Shown piece after piece: positions 7,206 through 15,050 of a stretch of DNA of 20,982 nucleotides. The position numbers and the translations under genes are program-made. The stretch covers positions 1 through 20,982 of the forward strand of contig DONZ01000207.1 of assembly GCA_003512875.1 (NCBI GenBank), read 5' to 3'. Source of the DNA: Desulfovibrio sp. Lineage in GTDB: Bacteria > Desulfobacterota > Desulfovibrionia > Desulfovibrionales > Desulfovibrionaceae. The notes under the pieces are model-generated. The model did no database searches and was not told the origin of the DNA. It worked only from the letters and a program-made list of their open reading frames with translations. Every line of letters starts with the position of its first letter. Position 1 is the stretch's first letter.

Positions 7206-8465
7206 ATGGCTCATACCCTTGCTCAAAAAATACTGCAGATGCATACGGACGAAGAAATCCGTGAAGCAGGCCAAATTGTACGTTGTAAAGTGGATTTCGT
7301 TCTTGCCAATGACATCACGGCGCCGCTGGCGATCAAATCATTCAGGCAAATGGGCGCGAAAGATGTTTTTGACAAGGATAAGATCGCTCTTGTCATGGAC
7401 CATTTCACTCCTCAAAAAGATATTGATTCCGCAAACCAAGTCAAAGGAACACGCGAATTTGCACGTGCTTACGGTATCACCCACTATTACGAAGGCGGCG
7501 AAGCGGGGGTCGAACACGCCCTTTTGCCTGAAAAAGGACTTGTGAAACCGGCAGACATCGTCATCGGTGCCGACAGCCATACCTGCACATACGGCGGACT
7601 CGGAGCGTTTGCCACGGGCATGGGCAGCACGGACATCGCCGGAGCCATGGCGCTTGGCGAAACATGGTTTAAAGTCCCTCCGACCGTTCGCGTCACCTTT
7701 AACGGCACCCTGCCTGAATATGTGAGCGGAAAAGATTTGATTTTGACCACTATCGGAAAAATCGGCGTTGACGGCGCGTTATACAAAGCCTTGGAGTTTG
7801 ACGGCACAGCCATTGAAAGCCTTTCTGTCGAAGGCCGCCTCACCATGGCGAACATGGCGATTGAAGCAGGCGGAAAAGCCGGGCTTTTCGCTTCCGACGA
7901 CAAAACGCTTGAATACTGCAAAGCGCATAAAAATCCGAACCCTGTGCGTATCGGCGCGGATAAGGGCGCCAGCTACGAACGGGAGCTTGTTTTCGATGTG
8001 AACGGCATGGAACCTGTGGTCGCCTGCCCGCATTTGCCCGAAAACGTGAAACCCGTTTCCGAAGTGGGCGAATTGCCTTTGAACCAGGTTGTTATCGGTT
8101 CATGCACAAACGGGCGCATCAGCGATATGCGCGAGGCGGCAGCCATTCTTAAAGGCAGAAAAGTAGCCAAAGATGTCCGCTGCATCATTTTGCCGGCAAC
8201 GCCGACAATTTGGAAACAAGCCATGAAAGAAGGGCTTCTTGAAATCTTCATGGACGCAGGCTGCATTGTCGGACCCGCCACCTGCGGTCCCTGCCTTGGC
8301 GGACATATGGGAATTTTGGCGGACGGCGAACGCTCCCTTGCGACGACAAACCGCAATTTCAAAGGACGTATGGGAAGTTTGCAGTCCGAAGTTTATCTTT
8401 CTAATCCTGCTGTCGCAGCCGCAAGTGCGGTTCTTGGCGTCATCGGCAGTCCAAAAGCATTATAA
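7206..8465 (+). CDS. leuC: 3-isopropylmalate dehydratase, large subunit
   Basis: A 419-residue aconitase-family subunit which, with LeuD, interconverts 2- and 3-isopropylmalate. The three [4Fe-4S] ligands are visible: Cys300 in GSCTNGR and Cys360 and Cys363 in [16 protein letters not shown] near residue 123 is the aconitase substrate-side motif. The ~420-residue length is that of the archaeal/deep-branching LeuC (HacA-like) class, not the ~466-residue enteric form, and fits the separate, short LeuD. AAAAGGAG precedes the ATG. leuD starts 14 bases after the stop, so the two subunits are co-translated from one message. Confidence 0.96.
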   Translation: MAHTLAQKILQMHTDEEIREAGQIVRCKVDFVLANDITAPLAIKSFRQMGAKDVFDKDKIALVMDHFTPQKDIDSANQVKGTREFARAYGITHYYEGGEAGVEHALLPEKGLVKPADIVIGADSHTCTYGGLGAFATGMGSTDIAGAMALGETWFKVPPTVRVTFNGTLPEYVSGKDLILTTIGKIGVDGALYKALEFDGTAIESLSVEGRLTMANMAIEAGGKAGLFASDDKTLEYCKAHKNPNPVRIGADKGASYERELVFDVNGMEPVVACPHLPENVKPVSEVGELPLNQVVIGSCTNGRISDMREAAAILKGRKVAKDVRCIILPATPTIWKQAMKEGLLEIFMDAGCIVGPATCGPCLGGHMGILADGERSLATTNRNFKGRMGSLQSEVYLSNPAVAAASAVLGVIGSPKAL

Positions 8466-8479
8466 GAAGCGAGGAAACA

Positions 8480-8968
8480 ATGAAATATCAAGGAAAATCC
8501 CATAAAGTGGGTGATCATATAGATACCGACGCTATCATTCCCGCACGGTTTTTAGTGACGACCGATGCCAAAAAACTCGGGGAAAACTGCATGGAAGGCT
8601 TGGAGCCCGATTGGATAAAACGCGTGAGCCAGGGCGACATCATGGTCGCGGGACGCAATTTCGGGTGCGGCTCCTCGCGTGAACACGCTCCCGTCGCCAT
8701 TGTCGGAGCCGGCATGCCCATAGTCATCGCTCACAGTTTTGCGCGCATTTTTTACCGCAACAGTTTCAATATGGGCTTGCTGCTGCTTGAAATAGGCGAC
8801 GAAGTGGAAAAAATCGGCGACGGCGACAACCTGGAAGTGGATACTGACGCGGGGCTTATCCGCAATTTGACGACCGGCGTTGAAATTCCTTTCCCCCCCC
8901 TTCCTCCTTCGATGCAGGACCTGCTGCGGCGCGGCGGGTTAATTCCTTACGTGCAAAGCAGACTGTAA
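8480..8968 (+). CDS. leuD: 3-isopropylmalate dehydratase, small subunit
   Basis: A 162-residue swivel-domain partner of LeuC. The start [17 protein letters not shown] is typical of the short LeuD/HacB class, and [10 protein letters not shown] (residues 62-71) is the substrate-binding loop that completes the LeuC active site. GAGEEA-like ribosome-binding sequence GAGGAAA lies just before the ATG. A run of eight C at about 8893-8900 lies in the coding sequence (Pro-Pro), a spot prone to sequencing indels, but the frame is intact through to the family's usual C terminus. A perfect terminator follows directly, so leuB is not part of this transcript. Confidence 0.95.
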   Translation: MKYQGKSHKVGDHIDTDAIIPARFLVTTDAKKLGENCMEGLEPDWIKRVSQGDIMVAGRNFGCGSSREHAPVAIVGAGMPIVIAHSFARIFYRNSFNMGLLLLEIGDEVEKIGDGDNLEVDTDAGLIRNLTTGVEIPFPPLPPSMQDLLRRGGLIPYVQSRL

Positions 8969-8975
8969 AAAATAG

Positions 8976-9006
8976 AAAAAATAGGGATAATTTCCCTATT
9001 TTTTTT
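8976..9006 (+). terminator. Intrinsic terminator of the leu operon
   Basis: AAAAAATAGGGA (8976-8987) pairs perfectly with its complement at 8993-9004 around a TAATT loop, with T residues through 9006. The stem is symmetric, so it may work on both strands. Confidence 0.88.
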
Positions 9007-9072
9007 GTTTTCACCCTATCTTTTAATGGCTGCTTACCGATTAGGGTAGTTAACATATTTTTTGGAGGCTGT

Positions 9073-11352
9073 ATGAGGCTATCAGTTAAATTATCCCTTG
9101 TTTTTAGCGCTATTATTTTGCTTTTAATAGTGCTTGCAGGTATTTCATGGTATAAGATCAATGACATGCAACGCATGAAATACCTTATTACGGAAACAGA
9201 AGATGCGGCGTCACAAACGGCGCTTGCCAAGGAAGTCGCCATTCTTGCCGTTTCCAATGATGACCCCAGTTATTTTAAACTAATCAAAGAACACATTACC
9301 AATGCGAGCAGCCATGCCGCCAATGTCCGCAAATTCGCCAAAGCGGAATCAACTGTCAATGCCGTTACAGCCTATGAAAAAGAAATCAGCCAGCTCATTG
9401 TTTCAGTCGATACCATGATCGGTGATTTCAACGCACTTTCAGAACATACCAAAATTATCAACAATGATTTTGAAAATATTGAACAACAAATCACAGCAAT
9501 CGTCAAAGAAGAACAATCCCGCCTTATCCGCGGCGGAGCAGCCAATTTGGTCGCCATTCAGGCCATCCATACCAACATGCTTGAAATCGAAGCCCATTTG
9601 GAAGCGTATTTGCGTATTTCCACGCAAGAGAATTTGAACGAATTTCTTGAGCACATGGAGGAATTGGACGGATTTGCCGCCATGTACAGCGACAGAAGCG
9701 AAAAATTCAGCGGCGTATGCGGTAATATTTTAAAGTATGTGGACGATTTGCAGCAATTCATCGAATTTGCTCGAGCATTCCAAGCTTCCGTCGCCAACGA
9801 ATCGGAACAATTGGACGAACTTGGCAGGCTCGCCCAAAATCTTTCCCAAGCCGTACGCCAACAATACGACAATGTTAAAAACAGCGCCGTGACCACTCTG
9901 TACATAACCGCTCTCTTAGCTGTTTTGCTTGGCATTGTGCTTACCATTTATATCAGCAAGTCCGTTGCGAAACAGCTTGGCGCAGACCCCGGCGAACTGG
10001 TAAATCTCGCGGACAGAGTCATTGCCGGCGATTATGAAGTTGATGACGGCAGCAAGCATATCGGGGTATTCAACAATATTATCCTCATGGTTAATAAAAT
10101 GAAAGAAACCCTTGAGTTTTCACAAGAAATTCTTGCAAGCCTGCCGACACCCACCGCTGTTTTCGGTTCGGACAACAAGCTTAAATATGCAAACGCCCAA
10201 ATGCTCAGTCTGACTGAAAACCAAAAGCCTTTGGCTGACTGCATAGGCATGACTTCCGGTGAATTTTTCTACCGCAATTCCGGCAGGGAAACGCAAATTT
10301 CACTCGCCATCAACTCAAGGGAAGCGAAAAGCCTTTTGGCAGCCGAATACACCCCGCTGAAAGATAAGACCTATTATGTGGACGTTGCGACAGAACTTAT
10401 CAAAGATAAGGAAAGCAACATCACGGATGTGATCACCGTATGGATAGATGTGACCAACCAAACATTGGCAGCCCAGCAAATCGAACAAGCCCACCATAAT
10501 ATGCAGGATGTTGCGAAAGAATTGGAACAGGTCGCCGCTATTGCTTCCTCCGCTTCCGAACAGCTTTCCACTCAAATAGAACTTTCCGAAAACGGCGCCC
10601 AAGACCAAGCGGACCGTGTCGCCACAACCGCCACCGCGCTTGAAGAAATGAACGCAACCGTTCTTGAAATCGCCAGAAACGCAGGCTCCACCGCAGACAG
10701 TGCCGCAACAGTCCGCTCCGAAGCGCAAGCCGGTTCGGAATCAATGCAGGAATGTGTGAAAGCAATGCAGGACGTGCGCGGCGAATCCCTGAAACTCCAA
10801 ACGGAAATGGGTATTCTTTCCGAACATGCGCAAGCTATCAATGAGATTATGAACGTGATCTCCGATATTGCCGACCAGACAAACTTGCTTGCTCTGAACG
10901 CCGCCATCGAAGCCGCACGGGCAGGTGAAGCCGGACGGGGATTTGCGGTTGTTGCCGACGAAGTGAGAAACCTTGCCGAAAAAACCATGGCAAGCACCAC
11001 GGATGTGGGCAATGCTATCGCTTCCATTCAGAAATCAACCATTGACAATACCCATCTTGTGGCGAACGCCGTAGAAAAGATTGAAAAAGTCACCGAAATG
11101 GTAAGTGACGCCGGCGAAGCGCTCCTTGGCATTGTAAAGCTTGCCGACACAACCGCCGACCAAGTGCACGCCATTGCCACCGCTTCGGAAGAACAATCCG
11201 CAACCAGTGAAGAAATCACCCAATCCGTTGACAGTATCAACAGCATTGCGAAAGAAAACGCCCAAAATATGGCTGAAGCAAAGCAAGCTGTCAATGAAGT
11301 GGTAACGCAGTCACGCGTTCTTTCCAATCTCATTATCAAATTGCAAGGCTGA
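9073..11352 (+). CDS. Methyl-accepting chemotaxis protein with periplasmic helical sensor and cytoplasmic PAS domain
   Basis: A 759-residue chemoreceptor. TM1 lies at about residues 5-25, then a ~245-residue almost all-helical periplasmic region of a size that suits a helical bimodular (HBM-type) sensor, and TM2 at about 273-297. A HAMP-like segment starting [16 protein letters not shown] follows, then a PAS domain at about 348-460 ([18 protein letters not shown]), and the signalling domain from about 480. The conserved hairpin tip [20 protein letters not shown], near residues 595-615, is intact, followed by [16 protein letters not shown]; it docks CheA and CheW. No CheR-binding pentapeptide is at the C terminus. 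The ligand is unknown; PAS could sense redox or a cofactor from inside. GGAGG precedes the ATG. TATC-N15-ACCGATTA at 9017-9043 faintly resembles a flagellar sigma-28 promoter. The gene is a single-gene unit with its own terminator. Confidence 0.95.
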   Translation: MRLSVKLSLVFSAIILLLIVLAGISWYKINDMQRMKYLITETEDAASQTALAKEVAILAVSNDDPSYFKLIKEHITNASSHAANVRKFAKAESTVNAVTAYEKEISQLIVSVDTMIGDFNALSEHTKIINNDFENIEQQITAIVKEEQSRLIRGGAANLVAIQAIHTNMLEIEAHLEAYLRISTQENLNEFLEHMEELDGFAAMYSDRSEKFSGVCGNILKYVDDLQQFIEFARAFQASVANESEQLDELGRLAQNLSQAVRQQYDNVKNSAVTTLYITALLAVLLGIVLTIYISKSVAKQLGADPGELVNLADRVIAGDYEVDDGSKHIGVFNNIILMVNKMKETLEFSQEILASLPTPTAVFGSDNKLKYANAQMLSLTENQKPLADCIGMTSGEFFYRNSGRETQISLAINSREAKSLLAAEYTPLKDKTYYVDVATELIKDKESNITDVITVWIDVTNQTLAAQQIEQAHHNMQDVAKELEQVAAIASSASEQLSTQIELSENGAQDQADRVATTATALEEMNATVLEIARNAGSTADSAATVRSEAQAGSESMQECVKAMQDVRGESLKLQTEMGILSEHAQAINEIMNVISDIADQTNLLALNAAIEAARAGEAGRGFAVVADEVRNLAEKTMASTTDVGNAIASIQKSTIDNTHLVANAVEKIEKVTEMVSDAGEALLGIVKLADTTADQVHAIATASEEQSATSEEITQSVDSINSIAKENAQNMAEAKQAVNEVVTQSRVLSNLIIKLQG

Positions 11353-11372
11353 TCATAAATAAAACAATCGAT

Positions 11373-11403
11373 AAAAAGGCATTAGCGATAATGCCTTTTT
11401 ATT
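11373..11403 (+). terminator. Intrinsic terminator of the chemoreceptor gene
   Basis: AAAAAGGCATTA (11373-11384) and TAATGCCTTTTT (11389-11400) form a perfect 12-bp stem around a GCGA tetraloop, 20 bases after the stop. Further T-rich sequence follows. Confidence 0.92.
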
Positions 11404-11824
11404 TTTTAAAAACAAAAAAATATAGACAAAACCTATACCAAACTTGTTTTATTATCTAATTTTATCAATATGTTATTGCAATATTAAGCCGTATTGAAAG
11501 GGGGCAGGTTTTCGGAAAAGTTTCCCCCTGAAAGTTTAATTTTCATATATGTAATTCCTGATGTTATAAGGAAATGCTCCCGCCGCATTGCATACTTCGC
11601 CTCTTTCCCGTCGCTCATATCGTTTTCTCATTTCGCCCGCTTTCAACAATCCGCCGCAAAAACCGCCCCCCAATGCTGAAAGCATTTGAATGCCGTTTTG
11701 CGTTCAATACGGCAAGAACAAAAGAATTAAAAATCACTTCTTGCAATAAAGCATGCTTTTCCGCTTGCAAAATTTTTTAAATCTTCTAAATTGAAGATAC
11801 TGTCACTTTTAATTAGGAAACGTT
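11404..11824. other. Long intergenic gap with several stem-loops, no convincing gene
   Basis: Short open frames at 11494-11679 and 11574-11780 have no ribosome-binding site and resemble nothing known to me. Inverted repeats seen: AGGGGG/CCCCCT (11499-11504, 11524-11529) with an inner TTTT-cgg-AAAA; AATGCT-GAA-AGCATT (11672-11686); TGCCGT/ACGGCA (11691-11696, 11709-11714); and ATCTTC-N6-GAAGAT (11781-11798) next to the exporter gene. The first half is AT-rich, and the part from 11575 to 11680 is rich in pyrimidines. A small RNA is possible but unproven. Confidence 0.45.
11765..11798 (+). promoter_or_regulatory. Candidate promoter with overlapping palindrome before the EamA exporter
   Basis: TTGCAA (11765-11770) and TAAATT (11787-11792) are 16 bases apart, each four of six to consensus. 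The palindrome ATCTTC-TAAATT-GAAGAT (11781-11798) is centred exactly on the putative -10, as an operator would be. It lies 26 bases before the ATG. Confidence 0.3.
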
Positions 11825-12727
11825 ATGAACAATGCAACGGCAGTTAAATCCCAAGCGGATCAGAGCAAAAAAGACGGCTCACTGCTTGTTTTTCTCGGAG
11901 CTTTATGTTTCAGCGGTTCCGGAACCATACAAGCCTTGGCGCCAGACGAAGCGACCCCTTTCATTGTCGGGGCGCTGCGGCTTTTGGTCGCGGGAATATT
12001 CCTTATCCTATGGTGTTATTGCAAAAAACTTTTCCAACCTTTAAAAGCCGATTGTTTTAAATTGTTTCTTTCCGCATCGGCTTTGGCAGGGTTCCAGATC
12101 ACGTTTTTCCTCGGCGTGCAAAAAGCCGGCGTTGCTGCCGGAACTGTCGTCACCATCGGCACAACGCCCATAATGGCGGCTGTTTTCGGACTGCTTTTTT
12201 ATGGGGAAATTCCTTCGAAAAATTGGTATGTCAGCACCGCCATAGCCATTTTCGGGCTTGTCCTGCTCAATCTCAACGGGGCTGAAACGTTCAGTGTGAA
12301 CGCATTGCTCTTTCCGCTGTCCGCAGGCACGATTTACGCTTTTTACCTTTCCCAGTCAAAAGATTTGGTGCGGGAAAACAGCCCGGAACTGGTAATGACC
12401 TGTCTTTTCCTCATAGCCTCATGCCTGCTTATTCCCATATGGGTTTTCTTTCCCTGCGCATGGATTTTGAGCGTACGCGGCATTACCGTCGCCCTGGGGC
12501 TCGGCATTCTGACAACCGCCCTCGCTTACTGCCTTGTCATGGCGGGGCTGAAAAACTGCGACACCGCCAAAGCCGCAACCCTCAGCCTCGGCGAACCTCT
12601 CGGCGCAGCCGTTTTGGGTTTTGCCGTTTTGCACGAAGCCCTCAATCTTTGGGGTTTAATCGGAATAGCGGCGATATTCGCAAGCGTTCTTATCCTTGTT
12701 TATCAGCCGGAAAAGAAAAATATTTAA
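11825..12727 (+). CDS. EamA/DMT-family membrane transporter (RhaT/RarD-like)
   Basis: A 300-residue inner-membrane protein with about ten hydrophobic segments arranged as two EamA repeats (roughly residues 18-145 and 160-295), the usual layout of the drug/metabolite transporter superfamily. The second repeat ends with the typical LSLGEPLGAAVLGFAVLHEAL pattern, including the conserved Glu and Pro. Family members export amino acids, nucleobases or other metabolites, or take up similar solutes; the substrate cannot be read from the sequence. The N-terminal ~18 residues are hydrophilic and cytoplasmic. The ATG follows TTAGGAAA. No terminator is seen between this stop and the pal promoter, so read-through into pal is possible. 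Confidence 0.92.
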   Translation: MNNATAVKSQADQSKKDGSLLVFLGALCFSGSGTIQALAPDEATPFIVGALRLLVAGIFLILWCYCKKLFQPLKADCFKLFLSASALAGFQITFFLGVQKAGVAAGTVVTIGTTPIMAAVFGLLFYGEIPSKNWYVSTAIAIFGLVLLNLNGAETFSVNALLFPLSAGTIYAFYLSQSKDLVRENSPELVMTCLFLIASCLLIPIWVFFPCAWILSVRGITVALGLGILTTALAYCLVMAGLKNCDTAKAATLSLGEPLGAAVLGFAVLHEALNLWGLIGIAAIFASVLILVYQPEKKNI

Positions 12728-12743
12728 TTTTTGCACATTTTTC

Positions 12744-12772
12744 TTGACAGGGTAAAAAATAACCGATAAGTA
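12744..12772 (+). promoter_or_regulatory. Candidate pal promoter
   Basis: A perfect -35 hexamer TTGACA (12744-12749) lies 16 bases after the EamA stop. The -10 is not clear: GATAAG at 12765 has a short 15-base spacing and TAAGTA at 12767 has the ideal 17-base spacing but poor sequence. Confidence 0.4.
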
Positions 12773-12829
12773 TTTCGCATAACATTTTAGACCTAATGGA
12801 CATTGTTCTGTTGGTTTTGAGGAGATAAT

Positions 12830-13291
12830 ATGAAGAGTATCAAAATTCTTGCGCTCTTGTTTATGGTAGTTTTTGCTACTGCATGTTCTAAAACTGCACC
12901 TGTTGAACCAACCGGACAACAAGATTTGGCAGCTATTGATGTAGCAGCACAGCAAATCACAGACGGTATCATTTATTTTGATTTTGACAAATACGACATC
13001 AAAGACGAATACCGCGAAGTTCTCAACCAAAAAGCAGCGATTATGCGTCAATTCCCAAGCATCCGCGTTAGAATCGAAGGTCACACCGACGAACGCGGAA
13101 CACAAGAATACAACCTGGCTCTCGGTGAACGCCGCGCTAAGGCTGCATACGAATATCTCGTTCTCTTGGGTGTAAATCCCAACCAATTGGAAATCATCAG
13201 CTACGGCAAAGAAAAACCTGTTGTTGACGGTTCCAACGAACAAGCATGGTCCGCTAACCGCCGTGACAACTTCCGCGTTATCGCACGCTAA
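12830..13291 (+). CDS. pal: Peptidoglycan-associated lipoprotein (OmpA-like)
   Basis: A 153-residue outer-membrane lipoprotein. The signal peptide ends in an ATAC lipobox, with Cys19 as the lipidated residue; the following Ser rather than Asp is consistent with sorting to the outer membrane. A short linker precedes the OmpA-C domain (about residues 45-153) with IYFDFDKYDI, GHTDERG and NLALGERRA, the motifs whose Asp and Arg hold the diaminopimelate of peptidoglycan, and ISYGKEKP near the end. Pal with TolB anchors the outer membrane to the wall and helps constriction during division. No tol genes are next to it here. GAGGAG precedes the ATG. A tRNA-Pro begins 19 bases after the stop with no terminator between. 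Confidence 0.94.
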   Translation: MKSIKILALLFMVVFATACSKTAPVEPTGQQDLAAIDVAAQQITDGIIYFDFDKYDIKDEYREVLNQKAAIMRQFPSIRVRIEGHTDERGTQEYNLALGERRAKAAYEYLVLLGVNPNQLEIISYGKEKPVVDGSNEQAWSANRRDNFRVIAR

Positions 13292-13310
13292 CGGCTAAAA
13301 ATAAAAATTT

Positions 13311-13387
13311 CGGGACGTAGCGCAGCTTGGTAGCGCATCTGATTTGGGATCAGAGGGTCGCTAGTTCGAATCTAGTCGTCCCGACCA
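13311..13387 (+). tRNA. tRNA-Pro (anticodon TGG)
   Basis: A 77-base cloverleaf with CCA encoded. The acceptor CGGGACG pairs with CGTCCCG; the D arm is GCGC...GCGC; the anticodon stem TCTGA/TCAGA encloses the loop TTTGGGA, giving anticodon TGG; and the T arm GCTAG-TTCGAAT-CTAGT (with a G-T pair) is intact. It reads CCA and, by wobble, other proline codons. It follows pal closely and is followed by a terminator. Confidence 0.97.
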
Positions 13388-13393
13388 TTTGAG

Positions 13394-13420
13394 AAGGGAA
13401 GTCATACGGCTTCCTTTTTT
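13394..13420 (+). terminator. Terminator after tRNA-Pro(TGG)
   Basis: GGAAGTC (13397-13403) and GGCTTCC (13408-13414) pair, with one G-U pair, around ATAC, followed by six T. It begins about ten bases after the CCA end. Confidence 0.85.
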
Positions 13421-13621
13421 GATTTACCTTTTTTTCATGTTCGCAAATTTTCGGAACGAACACCAAGATATACATAAGCAATTGACATACGTCTTTCTTT
13501 CTTCTTCCATAAGAAACACCTGCCTGCTTTTTATATCATTGTGCCGGTTCTTAAAATTGATGAACAAACATAATAATTGCCGGATCACGCTTGTGTTAGC
13601 CAAGCCGGTAAATAAAATTTT

Positions 13622-13698
13622 CGGGACGTAGCGCAGTCTGGCAGCGCGTCTGCTTCGGGAGCAGAAGGTCGCTGGTTCAAATCCAGTCGTCCCGACCA
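13622..13698 (+). tRNA. tRNA-Pro (anticodon CGG)
   Basis: A 77-base cloverleaf with encoded CCA and the same acceptor stem (CGGGACG/CGTCCCG) as the neighbouring tRNA. The anticodon stem TCTGC/GCAGA encloses TTCGGGA, giving anticodon CGG; the T arm GCTGG-TTCAAAT-CCAGT is sound. It reads the CCG codon. The ~200 bases between the two tRNA genes hold no clear gene or strong promoter, apart from a lone TTGACA at 13482. Confidence 0.97.
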
Positions 13699-13702
13699 TC
13701 TC

Positions 13703-13730
13703 AAAAAGGAAGTCGTTTGACTTCCTTTTT
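13703..13730 (+). terminator. Terminator after tRNA-Pro(CGG)
   Basis: AAAAAGGAAGTC (13703-13714) and GACTTCCTTTTT (13719-13730) form a perfect 12-bp stem around GTTT, starting five bases after the tRNA 3' end. The stem resembles that of the first tRNA terminator (both contain GGAAGTC). Confidence 0.92.
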
Positions 13731-14153
13731 CTGTTTAATCCGCTGTCAAGCAATCGGGTATGGGAACCTTCGATTTACCATTCCCCCGTATTGAAAATCA
13801 TTGCCTGCTTTTCTCCACATTCTTCGGCACACGCTTACCTCGTACACTTCCCCTTGCTGTCCTCCAAAGCTTTTGGCATGCCTATTCAAAAATGATGTCA
13901 ACAAGTTATTATACATGACAGAGTTACCCAATGCAAAACACTTATCCATATCGGATAATGCACAAAACGTTTTCATGATCAGCATCCATGCGTTTAAACA
14001 TAGTGCCGTATAAGTGAAGTTAAGAATGATAAAGTCCGATCTTCCTCCGTCAATCAATCCGCTTGAGCATGATTAACGCAAAGAACAGATAAACACAGAC
14101 TGGAAACAGCAAAACGCGCTTTTCAGAACTCAAGAATTCACGCCGTTAAAGCA
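13731..14153. other. AT-rich gap between tRNA-Pro(CGG) and the dpnI-like gene
   Basis: No gene is supportable. A 103-residue minus-strand frame (13746-14057, TTG start) is open. It has a hydrophobic part, then a basic part, is preceded in frame by a stop and lacks a ribosome-binding site. I do not recognise it; it may be a decayed remnant or chance. No terminator for the dpnI-like gene is obvious. I find no copy of the tRNA 3' end that would mark an integrated element. Confidence 0.4.
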
Positions 14154-14915
14154 TTAAAAGACTTTTTTATATACGCCATTGCCTAAGAATTTTATAAAGC
14201 CCCTGTCCCGCAAAAATTGCAGCTGCTGCCGTATTTTTGCTTTGATATTCTTGTTCTGCGGAAATTTTTTAAATAACACGGCCTCAAATTGATAAACGTC
14301 GTCTAATCGAAATACAGCATTCAATCTGGTTATGCATTTTAATACTTCAAAAAACCACCCTCTTGCGGCAATATCGTCAACATCGAGCAAACGGGCATGC
14401 TCCGCCCGACTAAGAACCTCATGTTTCGGAACAATCTTCCCATCGGAAACAACCACAATTCTGCCTTGCTCCGGAATTTCCGAAAATAGGATATTACAGC
14501 CTATCCAGCCCGCTCTTCTGGCGTTTTGCGTCAGCGCATTCCTTTTTTCAATAATTTCAGGGCTGAAAAAATGCTTTGGAACAAAAGTAAAATTCACAAC
14601 GGTCAATGGAGAATCAGCATATTGCATAAAGAAAAAATCAGGATTATTGTTTGCACATATTCTTTCAATCATTTTCCCATAAGCACCGTCAGGAATTTTA
14701 TTTTTAAATGCCTTACCGCTGCTTTTTAATTCATATTCGCTCAAACACTTTGAACATTTATAATCAGAAACCGGGCTATTGTTTTTTTGCTTTTCAAGGT
14801 GAGCGTTTCCGCAACGCGGGCAATACATATTTTTTTCAACCCAATTTTCACTCATAACCCGCGCTTGTTGTGAATTGGACGAATAACGGCTGTCAGAAAA
14901 CAAAAACAAATCCAT
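14154..14915 (-). CDS. dpnI: DpnI-family methyl-directed type II (IIM) restriction endonuclease
   Basis: A 253-residue protein that follows Streptococcus pneumoniae DpnI (254 residues) end to end, as I recall that sequence. The N-terminal PD-(D/E)XK nuclease domain has a zinc site from Cys32, Cys35, Cys54 and Cys57 (CPRCGN...CSKC) and the catalytic set Asp51, Glu62, Lys64 (YELKS), offset by two from DpnI Asp53, Glu64, Lys66. The conserved TARRAGWIGCNI counterpart is QNARRAGWIGCNI. The C-terminal ~70 residues, with KIRQQLQFLRDRGFI, match the winged-helix domain that also reads the methylated site. DpnI cuts G-m6A-T-C only when adenine is methylated, so it attacks incoming methylated DNA and needs no partner methylase. 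None is beside it. The gene looks AT-richer than its neighbours. GGAG lies seven bases before the ATG. A different specificity remains possible. Confidence 0.93.
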   Translation of the reverse strand: MDLFLFSDSRYSSNSQQARVMSENWVEKNMYCPRCGNAHLEKQKNNSPVSDYKCSKCLSEYELKSSGKAFKNKIPDGAYGKMIERICANNNPDFFFMQYADSPLTVVNFTFVPKHFFSPEIIEKRNALTQNARRAGWIGCNILFSEIPEQGRIVVVSDGKIVPKHEVLSRAEHARLLDVDDIAARGWFFEVLKCITRLNAVFRLDDVYQFEAVLFKKFPQNKNIKAKIRQQLQFLRDRGFIKFLGNGVYKKVF

Positions 14916-14927
14916 CGGTACTCCGTA

Positions 14928-14968
14928 ATGATAACATCATAATCAAAAACACAGGCGGCGTGATACAA
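14928..14968 (-). promoter_or_regulatory. Candidate promoter and palindrome for the dpnI-like gene
   Basis: On the minus strand TTGTAT (14963-14968) and GATTAT (14939-14944) are separated by 18 bases. The inverted repeat ATGAT-AAC-ATCAT (14928-14940) touches the -10 and lies over the probable transcription start, where a repressor or autoregulator could bind. Both elements are modest matches. Confidence 0.3.
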
Positions 14969-15050
14969 ATAAAAATTTCCTGTCCTGTCGTGCCCTTTCC
15001 ATATTCTCTTGCCATTTCAACACACCAGAAACACAGCTTTAGAGAGCTGG

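Noticed and set aside
11494..11780. Two short plus-strand frames in the gap before the EamA gene
   Set aside because: No ribosome-binding sites, overlapping frames, unusual composition and no family match.
13311..13698. tRNA 3' ends as attachment site direct repeats of an integrated element
   Set aside because: The repeated ends belong to two complete tRNA genes only 234 bases apart, and no integrase or further copy is present.
13424..13753. Minus-strand 109-residue frame with the sequence GTTGFEPATFCSRSRRA
   Set aside because: This is the well-known false protein that arises from translating the antisense of a tRNA gene; it lies across tRNA-Pro(CGG).
13746..14057. Minus-strand 103-residue frame between tRNA-Pro and the dpnI-like gene
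   Set aside because: TTG start, no ribosome-binding site, an in-frame stop just upstream and no recognisable family. I could not link it to a transposase or integrase.
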